This document shows, one piece after another, positions 1 through 5,216 of a stretch of 20,435 nucleotides of DNA; position 1 is the first letter of the stretch, and every line of letters begins with the position of its first letter. The stretch covers positions 1 through 20,435 of IMG/VR virus record IMGVR_UViG_3300022725_000337. The stretch is one strand, 5' to 3'. The DNA is from a virus. The notes below the pieces were generated by a model, which saw only the letters and a program-made list of their open reading frames with translations, did not search any database and was not told the DNA's origin. The position numbers were made by a program, and so were the translations under genes.

Positions 1-480
1 ATGAATCGATGGACACCCGTGTTGGTGACGGCGGCGATGCTGCTTGCGTACTCGGCTGGTCGGGCCGGTGGCGACGACAAGCGGACGGACGTGGTGCGGA
101 CGATGAGTACGGAACGGCTCGAAATCGTCGACTCGAAAGGGAATAATCGGATTTTGATGACCATGATCGGTGATGCGCCATTCATGGCGTTTCTCGGTGA
201 GGACGGTCTGCCGCAGTTGACCGTCGATGCAACTGGCGGAGGATGTGCCTTGCGTGCGTATGAACAGGGTAAGCTGCGGTTGGCCTTGGGCTTAAATGAT
301 GGCGACGCCGCGCTCGCATTGATGAACGACAAGGAACTCGCGCGAACGATTGTCAGCGACGTCGGGGTTTCGATTCGTGACGAACAAGGACGACAGCGGA
401 TTGCAATAGCAGCCGCGCCAGCAATGACCTCGATGATGATCGTCGATGAAGACGGCAAGATCACTTGGCGCGCGCAGTGA
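1..480 (+). CDS. Exported protein of unknown function
   Basis: The 159-residue protein begins with a short basic segment (MNR) followed by a hydrophobic stretch to about residue 20 (VLVTAAMLLAYSAG), which reads as a secretion signal. The mature part has several similar beta-rich segments of the form 'hydrophobic-D-x-x-G-x-x-R/K-hydrophobic', for example RLEIVDSKGNNRILMTM near residue 40, VSIRDEQGRQRIAIA near 125 and MMIVDEDGKI near the C-terminus. This suggests repeated short beta-hairpins. I do not recognise a family. The ATG is the first base of the window, so a longer upstream start cannot be excluded, although the signal peptide argues that this is the true N-terminus. It is separated from the phage-like genes by about 700 bp, so it may be a host gene flanking a prophage. 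Confidence 0.7.
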   Translation: MNRWTPVLVTAAMLLAYSAGRAGGDDKRTDVVRTMSTERLEIVDSKGNNRILMTMIGDAPFMAFLGEDGLPQLTVDATGGGCALRAYEQGKLRLALGLNDGDAALALMNDKELARTIVSDVGVSIRDEQGRQRIAIAAAPAMTSMMIVDEDGKITWRAQ

Positions 481-512
481 ATGCCTCTTCGGATACCAAT
501 GTGAAAAAGATT

Positions 513-542
513 CTTGACACGCCTGGCCGCCCAGCGCAGAAT
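513..542 (+). promoter_or_regulatory. Weak sigma70-like promoter candidate
   Basis: TTGACA (513-518) matches the -35 consensus exactly. It is followed after 18 bp by CAGAAT (537-542), which matches 4 of 6 positions of TATAAT. Transcription would start near 549 and run into the hairpin at 621-675. A single perfect hexamer in G+C-rich DNA can arise by chance. Confidence 0.25.
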
Positions 543-620
543 CCCGGCGATTAAAAAATTACAAGGGCGAGTAGTACCGCCCCGAGACAACGAAACAACC
601 TGAGCTTCCGGCATTCAATC

Positions 621-680
621 GAACGCCGGGCCTGATTTGCCTTCGCAACCCGTGGGGACATCAGGCTCGGCGTTCGTTTT
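621..680 (+). terminator. Terminator-like hairpin with alternative upstream fold
   Basis: Bases 621-636 pair with 660-675 to give a 16-bp stem containing a single G-U pair. A small TTGC/GCAA hairpin sits in the loop, and GTTTT follows at 676-680. The T tract is short, so intrinsic termination is plausible but weak. The left arm overlaps a second hairpin (608-612 with 625-629, extended by TTC/GAA inside), so the two folds exclude each other, as in an attenuator. Confidence 0.35.
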
Positions 681-725
681 GCGCGAAGGATCGCGTTGCG
701 AATGCTACGGACGGCAAGCAGAATA

Positions 726-754
726 GAGACTAGAGACTGGAGACTGGAGACTGG
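726..754 (+). repeat. Family B heptamer array B1
   Basis: Four tandem units of GAGACTA/GAGACTG. It lies in the gene-poor stretch and lacks the conserved 3' tail (GACCACTGGA) seen in the longer copies. Confidence 0.8.
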
Positions 755-960
755 ATCGGTTTCCAGGTTTCGGAATTCCCTTTCTTCGCGCGGCGGTGAT
801 CGCGCCAACGGCGCCGCCGCGCCCCAAAACCATACCGGCTTGCGAAACCTTTCGGCGACGGTGGTCCGCAATAGCGGACCCTACGCGCGAGCGCTTGGCG
901 TTCGTCGGGGCATGGATGCGCCGGCGGGCGCTGTTTTGCAACCTCCCATTGGCCCCACAC

Positions 961-990
961 CCGCCGCGCCACGGGTGACCGGCGCGGCGG
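961..990. repeat. Perfect 10-bp GC hairpin
   Basis: CCGCCGCGCC (961-970) is the exact reverse complement of GGCGCGGCGG (981-990), with a 10-base loop. A run of six T lies 24 bp further on (1014-1019), too far for a standard terminator. Confidence 0.5.
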
Positions 991-1108
991 CGGGGTCGGG
1001 GTTCACCAATACCTTTTTTCACATGACGTTTGGGCGGTCTACGGGCCGTCCGGTGCGCGACGGTCGGCGGTGCATGCCCGGCGTCCGTCGCGTTGCTTTG
1101 GCATCAAC

Positions 1109-1130
1109 GGCGGGCATGGCCCGCCCTACA
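1109..1130. repeat. Family D palindrome D3 (variant)
   Basis: GGCGGGC-ATG-GCCCGCC followed by CTACA. Compared with copies D1 and D2, the stem carries a T-to-C change in the left arm and a matching A-to-G change in the right arm, so pairing is kept. Confidence 0.65.
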
Positions 1131-1180
1131 CATACGATCAGTGCCACGGCGTGGCACTTTGCGAAAATACCTTGTTTTAC

Positions 1181-1186
1181 AGGAGA
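1181..1186 (+). promoter_or_regulatory. Ribosome binding site deciding the lipoprotein start
   Basis: AGGAGA lies 6 bases before the ATG at 1193. It selects that start over the upstream in-frame ATG at 1070, whose extra codons would translate the D3 palindrome. Confidence 0.7.
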
Positions 1187-1192
1187 AATGAT

Positions 1193-1936
1193 ATGATTCG
1201 GATTCGTCAGATGAGTGTCAAGTGTGTGTCACTTTTGGGTTGGTGGGCATTGCCCACCCTACTCGTCGGGTGCATCGTGGGGTGCGCGCAATCGACGGAT
1301 TCCCGGTTCGATGTGCCGCCCGAGCAGCGGGTGGTGACGCCGACCACCGGGGGCGAACAGGCCAGCCAGGGCAGCGACGTGGATGTGTTCGTGACCAACG
1401 CGCCACGAGGCAGCACCATCCCCGGCGCCGGCGGGTTCGACGCGGGGATCGCGTTCGGGTCCATCGGCCAATACCCCGCCGATGTGGCCGGGTTCGGCGG
1501 CGATGGGCAACCCTTCGATCGCGGACAGGCCGGCTATCTGCAAATCACCCACCTGACGGTCAATACAGGACCCACCACGCCCAGCGGGGCGACGGTGACG
1601 GGCAGCGGAACCGGCACGCAAACGGCCAGCGCCACGGGCACGCAAACGCCGACGCAAACCATCACGCCGGAAGTGTCCGCCGCCGCGCCGATCGGACTGG
1701 CGGCGCCCGGGGGGCTGGTGGATCAGAACGCGACGGCGACCGGAAGAGGCACGTCGGACGTGGCGAAAACCAGCACGAACTCGATGACGGTGGCGCAACT
1801 GGCGGATTTGGCTCAGACCAATCCGGGGCTCGCCAAGTCGATTTTTGAGCAGATGTTTGGGACGAATACCGGACCGGATGCTGGCGCAACCGGCTCTGAT
1901 TCGGGTGACGTGGGGGCGATTACGCCGGACGAATAG
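1193..1936 (+). CDS. Putative Thr/Gly/Ala-rich lipoprotein
   Basis: The 247-residue protein starts at ATG 1193, with AGGAGA 6 bases upstream. The N-terminus has basic residues, a hydrophobic core (LLGWWALPTLLV) and two possible lipobox cysteines, C27 (LVGC) and C31 (IVGC), predicting a lipid-anchored envelope protein. The rest is low-complexity and probably disordered: rich in Gly, Thr, Ala and Ser, with runs such as TGSGTGTQTASATGTQTP around residues 140-160. A helical C-terminal segment (MTVAQLADLAQTNPGLAKSI) precedes an acidic end. No family is recognised. The codons of the hydrophobic core include a family D palindrome (1242-1262), and the stop codon TAG is part of the following heptamer array. 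It could belong to the host or be an accessory gene of the phage. Confidence 0.6.
   Translation: MIRIRQMSVKCVSLLGWWALPTLLVGCIVGCAQSTDSRFDVPPEQRVVTPTTGGEQASQGSDVDVFVTNAPRGSTIPGAGGFDAGIAFGSIGQYPADVAGFGGDGQPFDRGQAGYLQITHLTVNTGPTTPSGATVTGSGTGTQTASATGTQTPTQTITPEVSAAAPIGLAAPGGLVDQNATATGRGTSDVAKTSTNSMTVAQLADLAQTNPGLAKSIFEQMFGTNTGPDAGATGSDSGDVGAITPDE
1242..1262. repeat. Family D palindrome D1, inside lipoprotein signal peptide
   Basis: GGTGGGCATTGCCCACC followed by CTAC, nearly identical to D2 at 12805-12826. Here it is translated as part of the hydrophobic core of the signal peptide (residues about 17-24). Confidence 0.75.
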
Positions 1937-1982
1937 AGACTGGAGACTGGAAACTGGAGCCGCTCCCTTACGGTCGCGGTTC
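1936..1982 (+). repeat. Family B array B2 with CCGCTCCC hairpin tail
   Basis: Three heptamers (GAGACTG, GAGACTG, GAAACTG) are followed by GAGCCGCTCCCTTACGGTCG and adjoining bases to 1982. The same tail follows array B4 at 3673-3698. The first G completes the TAG stop of the lipoprotein gene. Confidence 0.8.
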
Positions 1983-1999
1983 GGATCAGAGGTGACGAC

Positions 2000-2215
2000 A
2001 TGGCTCGGGTGGTCAACGCGGAACGCAGCACGATCGTTGGAACGGCTGAGCAAATCCAGCATCTGCTGGCGCGGCTCGCCGGACGCGGGGCCGCGGTGGT
2101 CAACCTCGATGGATCGAACTTCGTGGTGCTGGATAAACCGATCAGCGACAAGCGATTGGCCGACGCGCTGGCGATCACGCCGACGCGATCGGATGGCAAA
2201 CGCAGAAGGCAATAG
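2000..2215 (+). CDS. Small protein of unknown function
   Basis: A 71-residue basic protein. The ATG at 2000 is preceded by an AGAGGTGA Shine-Dalgarno-like sequence that lies just after the B2 repeat. Residues 15-50 look like an alternating helix and strand unit (IQHLLARLAGRGAAVVNLDGSNFVVLDKPIS), and the C-terminus is strongly basic (SDGKRRRQ). I do not recognise a family. It lies at the start of a run of small phage genes with the same orientation and similar spacing, so it is probably a phage accessory gene. The next gene begins 49 bp later, beyond a family C hairpin. Confidence 0.6.
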   Translation: MARVVNAERSTIVGTAEQIQHLLARLAGRGAAVVNLDGSNFVVLDKPISDKRLADALAITPTRSDGKRRRQ

Positions 2216-2226
2216 CGGTGAAGATG

Positions 2227-2258
2227 GTCCCCAGGCTCGCGCCTGGGTCTCGGATTGG
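2227..2258. repeat. Family C hairpin C1
   Basis: CCCCAGGC-TCGC-GCCTGGGT stem-loop followed by CTCGGATTGG. It ends 6 bp before the start codon of the holin-like gene. The outermost stem base differs from consensus. Confidence 0.8.
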
Positions 2259-2264
2259 CAATGC

Positions 2265-2582
2265 ATGAAAGCGTCGATCGATGGCATTTTGAACGCTTTG
2301 GTTTGGTTCGCCTCGCGGCTTAAGAGCCGAAAGGTGCGCACGGCGATCGCGACGGTCATCGCGGCGTTTGTCGCCGACAGTGGATTCGAGGCGGATGAAT
2401 CCTTAATCGTCACCATCCTGGGCGTGGGCGTGGCGGTGATTTTGGGGACGGCGCTGGAAGATTTCGGGATCAAACGGCGATCTAGTGTGCTTGATCGATC
2501 GGCGCAACAGGCGATGCAGAGCACCGCTGGCACAGCGGTGGCACACGGTGGAAACGGGTCTTCGGAGGCGGAACGGAATTGA
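2265..2582 (+). CDS. Holin-like small membrane protein
   Basis: A 105-residue protein. The ATG at 2265 is chosen because it follows the C1 repeat and starts the recognisable protein. The N-terminal 25 residues are amphipathic and basic (LVWFASRLKSRKVRTAIAT). Residues about 28-40 (ATVIAAFVA) and 49-63 (VTILGVGVAVILGTAL) are hydrophobic and could form one or two membrane segments, after which the chain ends in charged residues. Size and position fit a phage holin or a small inner-membrane protein, but no diagnostic motif is present. The last 20 or so residues (QSTAGTAVAHGGNGSSEAERN in part) are translated from a family A repeat, so the ancestral protein probably ended near residue 85. Confidence 0.5.
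   Translation: MKASIDGILNALVWFASRLKSRKVRTAIATVIAAFVADSGFEADESLIVTILGVGVAVILGTALEDFGIKRRSSVLDRSAQQAMQSTAGTAVAHGGNGSSEAERN
2518..2546. repeat. Family A hairpin A1, within holin-like gene
   Basis: Stem CACCGCTG-GCA-CAGCGGTG followed by GCACAC. Relative to the usual CACTGCTG/CAGCAGTG stem, both arms carry a matching T-to-C and A-to-G change, so pairing is kept. It is translated as the C-terminus of the holin-like protein. Confidence 0.8.
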
Positions 2583-2610
2583 GGAGCACTGCCGTCACGG
2601 CAGTGGCACA
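2583..2610. repeat. Family A hairpin A2
   Basis: Stem CACTGCCG-TCA-CGGCAGTG followed by GCACA. It carries a second compensated variation of the stem (CTG to CCG, with CAG to CGG). It begins directly after the TGA of the holin-like gene and ends 3 bp before the GTG start of the next gene. Confidence 0.8.
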
Positions 2611-2613
2611 GGC

Positions 2614-3021
2614 GTGGAAAACTTTTGGTTTGGCAATCCGGAAGGCTTGAGCGAACGGGACGAATCGGTCTATGCGCTGCTGTGCCGGCACTTCGATGAT
2701 CGACCGATCAACGCGCGGGAGATCGCGGAAGCTTGCGGGATCGCGCCGAAGTCGGGCGTGGAAATCCGCAAACGGCGGGTGCGCGAATGCATCGAACGCA
2801 TCCGCGAAAAAGGCGCGCCGATCTGCGCCACGCTGGACGATGGATACTGGCTGGCGGTTGACGGGATGGAGTTTCGCCGATGGTGCGAATGGTCCAAGTC
2901 AGGGGCCAGAGGCAAGTTCGCCCGCGCTCGACGCCTGGCCGGGGCGGTGGCCGATCAGGCCGCGGGACAGGGACGATTGTTTGCGGGAGGGTCGGATGGT
3001 GTGGATGTGTTTCGGCGGTGA
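2614..3021 (+). CDS. Winged-helix DNA-binding protein (phage accessory)
   Basis: A 135-residue protein from GTG 2614. This start is chosen because upstream in-frame codons only translate the A2 repeat. Residues about 14-75 fit a winged helix-turn-helix: a first helix (ESVYALLCRHF), a second and recognition helix (NAREIAEACGIAP, then EIRKRRVRECIERIREKG), and a beta-wing ending in GYWLAV. The pattern 'R-x-x-I-E-x-I-R-E-K-G-A-P-I-x-x-x-x-x-x-GYWL' is typical of small phage and HTH_11-type proteins that read short operators. The C-terminal 55 residues are basic, then Gly-rich. A role as transcription factor or packaging accessory is inferred from fold and position. No operator was identified. Confidence 0.6.
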   Translation: MENFWFGNPEGLSERDESVYALLCRHFDDRPINAREIAEACGIAPKSGVEIRKRRVRECIERIREKGAPICATLDDGYWLAVDGMEFRRWCEWSKSGARGKFARARRLAGAVADQAAGQGRLFAGGSDGVDVFRR

Positions 3022-3024
3022 ATG

Positions 3025-3054
3025 AAGAGCACTGCTGATACAACAGTGGCACAC
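3025..3054. repeat. Family A hairpin A3
   Basis: Stem CACTGCTG-ATA-CAACAGTG with one mismatch, followed by GCACAC. It begins 4 bp after the winged-helix gene and is followed at once by heptamer array B3. Confidence 0.8.
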
Positions 3055-3062
3055 GGAGTTCA

Positions 3063-3129
3063 GAAACTAGAGACTGGAAACTGGAGACTAGAAATTGCAG
3101 ATTCTAGTTTCTTGTTTCTGACCACTGGA
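3063..3129 (+). repeat. Family B array B3 with GACCACTGGA tail
   Basis: Four heptamers (consensus GARACTR) lead into an imperfect palindrome around CTAGAAATTGCAGATTCTAG, then TTTCTGACCACTGGA. The tail is shared with B5 and B7, and in slightly changed form with B4. Confidence 0.8.
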
Positions 3130-3137
3130 GCCTAGAA

Positions 3138-3659
3138 GTGACTTTTGCTGAAGCGGTTGAGGCGATGAAGGCGGGGCACTCGGTGCGGCGGGAATGCTGG
3201 TCCAATCAGCACATTAACGCATGCACCAGCGTCGACTGCATCGTTGACGCCGGCGGCCACAAAGCCTGCCTGGGCATCGCGGATTTTGAAGCGACCGACT
3301 GGCGGCGATGCGATGGGCTGGATCGCGACGCGGCGGACGCGGTGATCGATGTGGCGCATGAGCTTTGGCGGCTTTCGGAAACGATTCAAAACGCGATGGA
3401 TTCACCGGGGGTGCTCAAGACGGTGACGATTGGTCATCTTACGCAGGCGGCGGTGCGGATCATCGTCGCGGAATGCGAAGGGCTTTCGCTGGTGAATCTG
3501 AACTGCATCGCCGTCGGGCGGTTCATGGTGGATGTGAAGTGGGCGGGGGATGGGCCGCGGAAGAGCACTGGCGAACGAGCCGCCAATGGCGCCCAGAGCA
3601 CTGCTCATAGAGCAGTGGCACACGGGGGTGGAGACTGGAGACTAGAGACTGGAGACTAG
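3138..3659 (+). CDS. DUF2829/Tad2-like protein (possible anti-Thoeris)
   Basis: A 173-residue protein from GTG 3138. Residues 1-60 resemble the DUF2829 domain, whose best-studied member Tad2 sequesters cyclic ADP-ribose signals and blocks Thoeris immunity. The family opening 'M-T-F-x-E-A-x-x-A-x-K-x-G-x-x-V-x-R-x-x-W' is matched by MTFAEAVEAMKAGHSVRREC and the following W21, and the closing 'D-x-x-A-x-D-W' by ADFEATDWRRC at 48-58. Resemblance is from memory of the family. The central part is shorter than typical members. Residues 60-140 form an unrecognised helical and beta extension. The final 20 or so residues (STAHRAVAH, then DWRLETGD) are read from repeats A4 and B4, and the TAG stop is formed at a heptamer junction. 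Other DUF2829 proteins have no known function, so activity is an inference. Confidence 0.5.
   Translation: MTFAEAVEAMKAGHSVRRECWSNQHINACTSVDCIVDAGGHKACLGIADFEATDWRRCDGLDRDAADAVIDVAHELWRLSETIQNAMDSPGVLKTVTIGHLTQAAVRIIVAECEGLSLVNLNCIAVGRFMVDVKWAGDGPRKSTGERAANGAQSTAHRAVAHGGGDWRLETGD
3595..3623. repeat. Family A hairpin A4, within DUF2829-like gene
   Basis: Stem CACTGCTC-ATA-GAGCAGTG followed by GCACAC, translated as the C-terminal STAHRAVAH. A decayed partial copy (AAGAGCACTGGCGAACGAGC) lies 35 bp upstream at about 3561-3580. Confidence 0.85.
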
Positions 3660-3715
3660 AGACTAGAGGCTGGAGCCGCTCCCTTACGGTCGCGGTTCTG
3701 TTTCCGACCACTGGA
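3631..3715 (+). repeat. Family B array B4 with both tails
   Basis: Six heptamers, the last GAGGCTG, are followed by the CCGCTCCC hairpin tail (3673-3698) and then TTTCCGACCACTGGA. This copy joins the tail seen in B2 to the tail seen in B3, B5 and B7, indicating one composite family. Confidence 0.85.
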
Positions 3716-3730
3716 GAATGGAGTCAAGGT

Positions 3731-4123
3731 TTGAGCGTTGAACACGAGCGTCTGGTGGCGGAAATCGAAAAACTGCGCGGCGCGGTCAACGCCGAAATGG
3801 CGGGCATGCGCGGATCGATCGACACGCTGGCCGCGAAGGTCGAAGCATCGCAATCGCGGCATCATCAGGAAATCACCTCGCTGTTCGAGCGGTATGGCGA
3901 CGTGGAAAAAAGAGTACGAACCGTCGAACAATCGTACGTGCCGCAGTCCGCGTTCGGACCGGTGGCCAATGACGTGAAGAACCTGCAAGTGGATTCGGTG
4001 CGGCGCGATGATTTCGTGTCGCTGCGCACGGAATTCGGCGAAATGAAAACGCAGGTGACGCGGCTGGTCGCAGCCGCCGGATTCGTGGTGGCGGCGATCC
4101 AATTGGCGGTGAAGTTTTTGTGA
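3731..4123 (+). CDS. Coiled-coil protein with C-terminal membrane segment
   Basis: A 130-residue protein from TTG 3731. No in-frame ATG gives a full-length product, and an AAGG sits just upstream. Residues 5-75 are strongly helical with heptad-like spacing (VAEIEKLRGAVNAEMAGMRG, then KVEASQSRHHQEITSLFE), residues 90-110 continue the helix, and residues 111-130 (LVAAAGFVVAAIQLAVKF) form one membrane span at the extreme C-terminus. This layout is seen in XhlA-type holin partners and other small phage lysis accessory proteins. It lies two genes after the holin-like gene, which supports but does not prove a lysis role. Confidence 0.55.
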   Translation: MSVEHERLVAEIEKLRGAVNAEMAGMRGSIDTLAAKVEASQSRHHQEITSLFERYGDVEKRVRTVEQSYVPQSAFGPVANDVKNLQVDSVRRDDFVSLRTEFGEMKTQVTRLVAAAGFVVAAIQLAVKFL

Positions 4124-4135
4124 TTCGAAGAACTT

Positions 4136-4167
4136 GTCCCCAGGCTTGCGCCCGGGGCTCTGATTGG
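4136..4167. repeat. Family C hairpin C2
   Basis: CCCCAGGC-TTGC-GCCCGGGG with one stem mismatch, followed by CTCTGATTGG. It ends 7 bp before the next start codon, the same placement as C1. Confidence 0.85.
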
Positions 4168-4174
4168 GAATGCG

Positions 4175-4429
4175 ATGGGTGACGCGACGATTGACAAACG
4201 ACTGCGGGAATTGAGCGAACAGCATGAACGCACGCTGGTCGATCTCAAGCGGCATATGACCGAGTTGATCTACGAGCTGATGCAGTGCGACAACGCCAAG
4301 AAGCTCAGGGACATCAGCGAGACGGATATCGAAGACATGGCCGGCAAGGTGCTGGGCATCCGGGGATTCAGGCGGACGCTGCTGCAAATCGATCAATCGA
4401 TTCGGGCGTTGGCGCCGCCGCGGGTTTAA
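4175..4429 (+). CDS. Small helical protein of unknown function
   Basis: An 84-residue protein from ATG 4175. It is highly charged and predicted to be almost all helix (IDKRLRELSEQHERTLVDLK, then HMTELIYELMQCDNAKKL). No membrane segment, cysteine cluster or catalytic motif is visible, and no family is recognised. It lies directly before the terminase genes, where phages often encode small packaging or lysis accessory proteins. No Shine-Dalgarno sequence stands out. The upstream DNA is the C2 hairpin. Confidence 0.55.
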   Translation: MGDATIDKRLRELSEQHERTLVDLKRHMTELIYELMQCDNAKKLRDISETDIEDMAGKVLGIRGFRRTLLQIDQSIRALAPPRV

Positions 4430-4442
4430 GGACACGTTGGCA

Positions 4443-4471
4443 GACGCACTGCTGACACAGCAGTGGCACAC
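4443..4471. repeat. Family A hairpin A5
   Basis: Stem CACTGCTG-ACA-CAGCAGTG followed by GCACAC, immediately followed by array B5. This is the third A-then-B pair in this part of the window. Confidence 0.85.
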
Positions 4472-4477
4472 GGTCTG

Positions 4478-4544
4478 GAGACTGGAAACTGGAGACTAGA
4501 GTGTGGAGACCGGGAATTCTAGTTTCAAGTTTCTGACCACTGGA
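4478..4544 (+). repeat. Family B array B5 with GACCACTGGA tail
   Basis: Four to five heptamers, one degenerate (GAGTGTG), then AATTCTAGTTTCAAGTTTCT and GACCACTGGA. It ends 16 bp before the small-terminase start. Confidence 0.8.
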
Positions 4545-4560
4545 TACTGGATCACGATGA

Positions 4561-5115
4561 ATGGGCGAACGCGGACCACAACCCTGGCACGAGAAGCTTC
4601 GAGAGACGGAGCCGGAGGTCTTCGCCAAAATGATGGCGGGGGTTCACAGCGGAGAGTCGCTCAAAGACCTGCACGAACGGCTGGAGCTTGGCGGGTACAT
4701 TTCGTACTCGCGCTTCTGCCGTTATGTGGATTCGGCCATCCCGCAAGCGGCGGATCGAGCGACGGCGGCGCGGCTGGTCGAGAAAATGCTGCGCGGCGAA
4801 ACGGATGTGAACGACACCATGCGCTTCGTGATGACGAGCGCGGTGGCGGGCACCATCGCCGATGGGGTCAAGAGCAGCACGCTGGCGGCGCTGATAAAGG
4901 AAATCACCCGCACGCAAAAGCTGATGCTCGAATGGCGCAAGGATCAACGGGACAGCGAACTGCACACGATCAAGATGAGACTGGCGGAGGCCAAGGTCAA
5001 GATCAATGCGGCGGCCAAAGATGGCGCCGGTGGCAAGAAGGTGGTGGATCTGGAGACGGTGACGCGGCTGCTGATGGATGCGGATATGGGGGCGGAGTTG
5101 CCGGCGGCGGGGTAA
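4561..5115 (+). CDS. Terminase small subunit (Mu gp27-like)
   Basis: A 184-residue protein from ATG 4561. A second ATG at 4557 is in the wrong frame. The opening MGERGPQPWHEKL is typical of small-terminase proteins. Residues 25-60 (VHSGESLKDLHERL, then GGYISYSRFCRYV) have the 'long helix, then S-x-x-x-x-x-R-Y' arrangement of DUF3486/Mu gp27-like proteins, which recognise phage DNA for packaging. Residues 65-165 are a long helical, probably oligomerising, region. It lies directly before a Mu gp28-like large terminase, the natural partner. Assignment rests on context plus weak motif resemblance. Confidence 0.65.
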   Translation: MGERGPQPWHEKLRETEPEVFAKMMAGVHSGESLKDLHERLELGGYISYSRFCRYVDSAIPQAADRATAARLVEKMLRGETDVNDTMRFVMTSAVAGTIADGVKSSTLAALIKEITRTQKLMLEWRKDQRDSELHTIKMRLAEAKVKINAAAKDGAGGKKVVDLETVTRLLMDADMGAELPAAG

Positions 5116-5123
5116 GTGAATTG

Positions 5124-5153
5124 AAGAGCACTGCTCACAGAGCAGTGGCACAC
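5124..5153. repeat. Family A hairpin A6
   Basis: Stem CACTGCTC-ACA-GAGCAGTG followed by GCACAC. It is followed 22 bp later by family C copy C3, so this junction holds an A-then-C pair. Confidence 0.85.
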
Positions 5154-5175
5154 ACGAACGCGGATTTGGACGATG

Positions 5176-5207
5176 GTCCCCAGGCTTGCGCCTGGGGCTC
5201 TGACTGG
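5176..5207. repeat. Family C hairpin C3
   Basis: CCCCAGGC-TTGC-GCCTGGGG perfect stem followed by CTCTGACTGG, ending 9 bp before the large-terminase start. Confidence 0.85.
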
Positions 5208-5216
5208 CGGGCGGAT

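Larger units (their letters stand above)
481..1192. other. Gene-poor stretch with inverted repeats
   Basis: No convincing gene is seen over 712 bp. The open frames here are driven by high G+C and by repeat sequence, and they lack ribosome binding sites and family resemblance. The stretch holds a weak promoter-like pair (513-542), a strong structured inverted repeat followed by GTTTT (621-680), a heptamer array (726-754), a perfect 10-bp G+C-only hairpin (961-990), a family D palindrome (1109-1130), and a perfect 17-bp palindrome centred on GTGCCACGGCGTGGCAC (1141-1157). It may contain the boundary between host DNA and the phage-like region, but no attachment site or tRNA was recognised. Confidence 0.6.

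Noticed and set aside
961-1019. Terminator from the 10-bp GC hairpin plus six T
   Set aside because: The T run is 24 bp downstream of the stem, beyond the spacing of known intrinsic terminators.
1070-1192. N-terminal extension of the lipoprotein gene
   Set aside because: The extra codons translate the D3 palindrome and flanks, and would bury the signal peptide. AGGAGA before ATG 1193 marks the real start.
696-1196. Open frame of 166 codons over the gene-poor stretch
   Set aside because: It runs through a heptamer array and two palindromes, has no ribosome binding site at its start, and has the composition of G+C-driven frame without domain-like pattern.
4503-5216. N-terminal extension of the large terminase
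   Set aside because: This frame overlaps the whole small-terminase gene and two repeats, and carries Gly/Arg-rich nonsense. The recognisable terminase begins at 5217.
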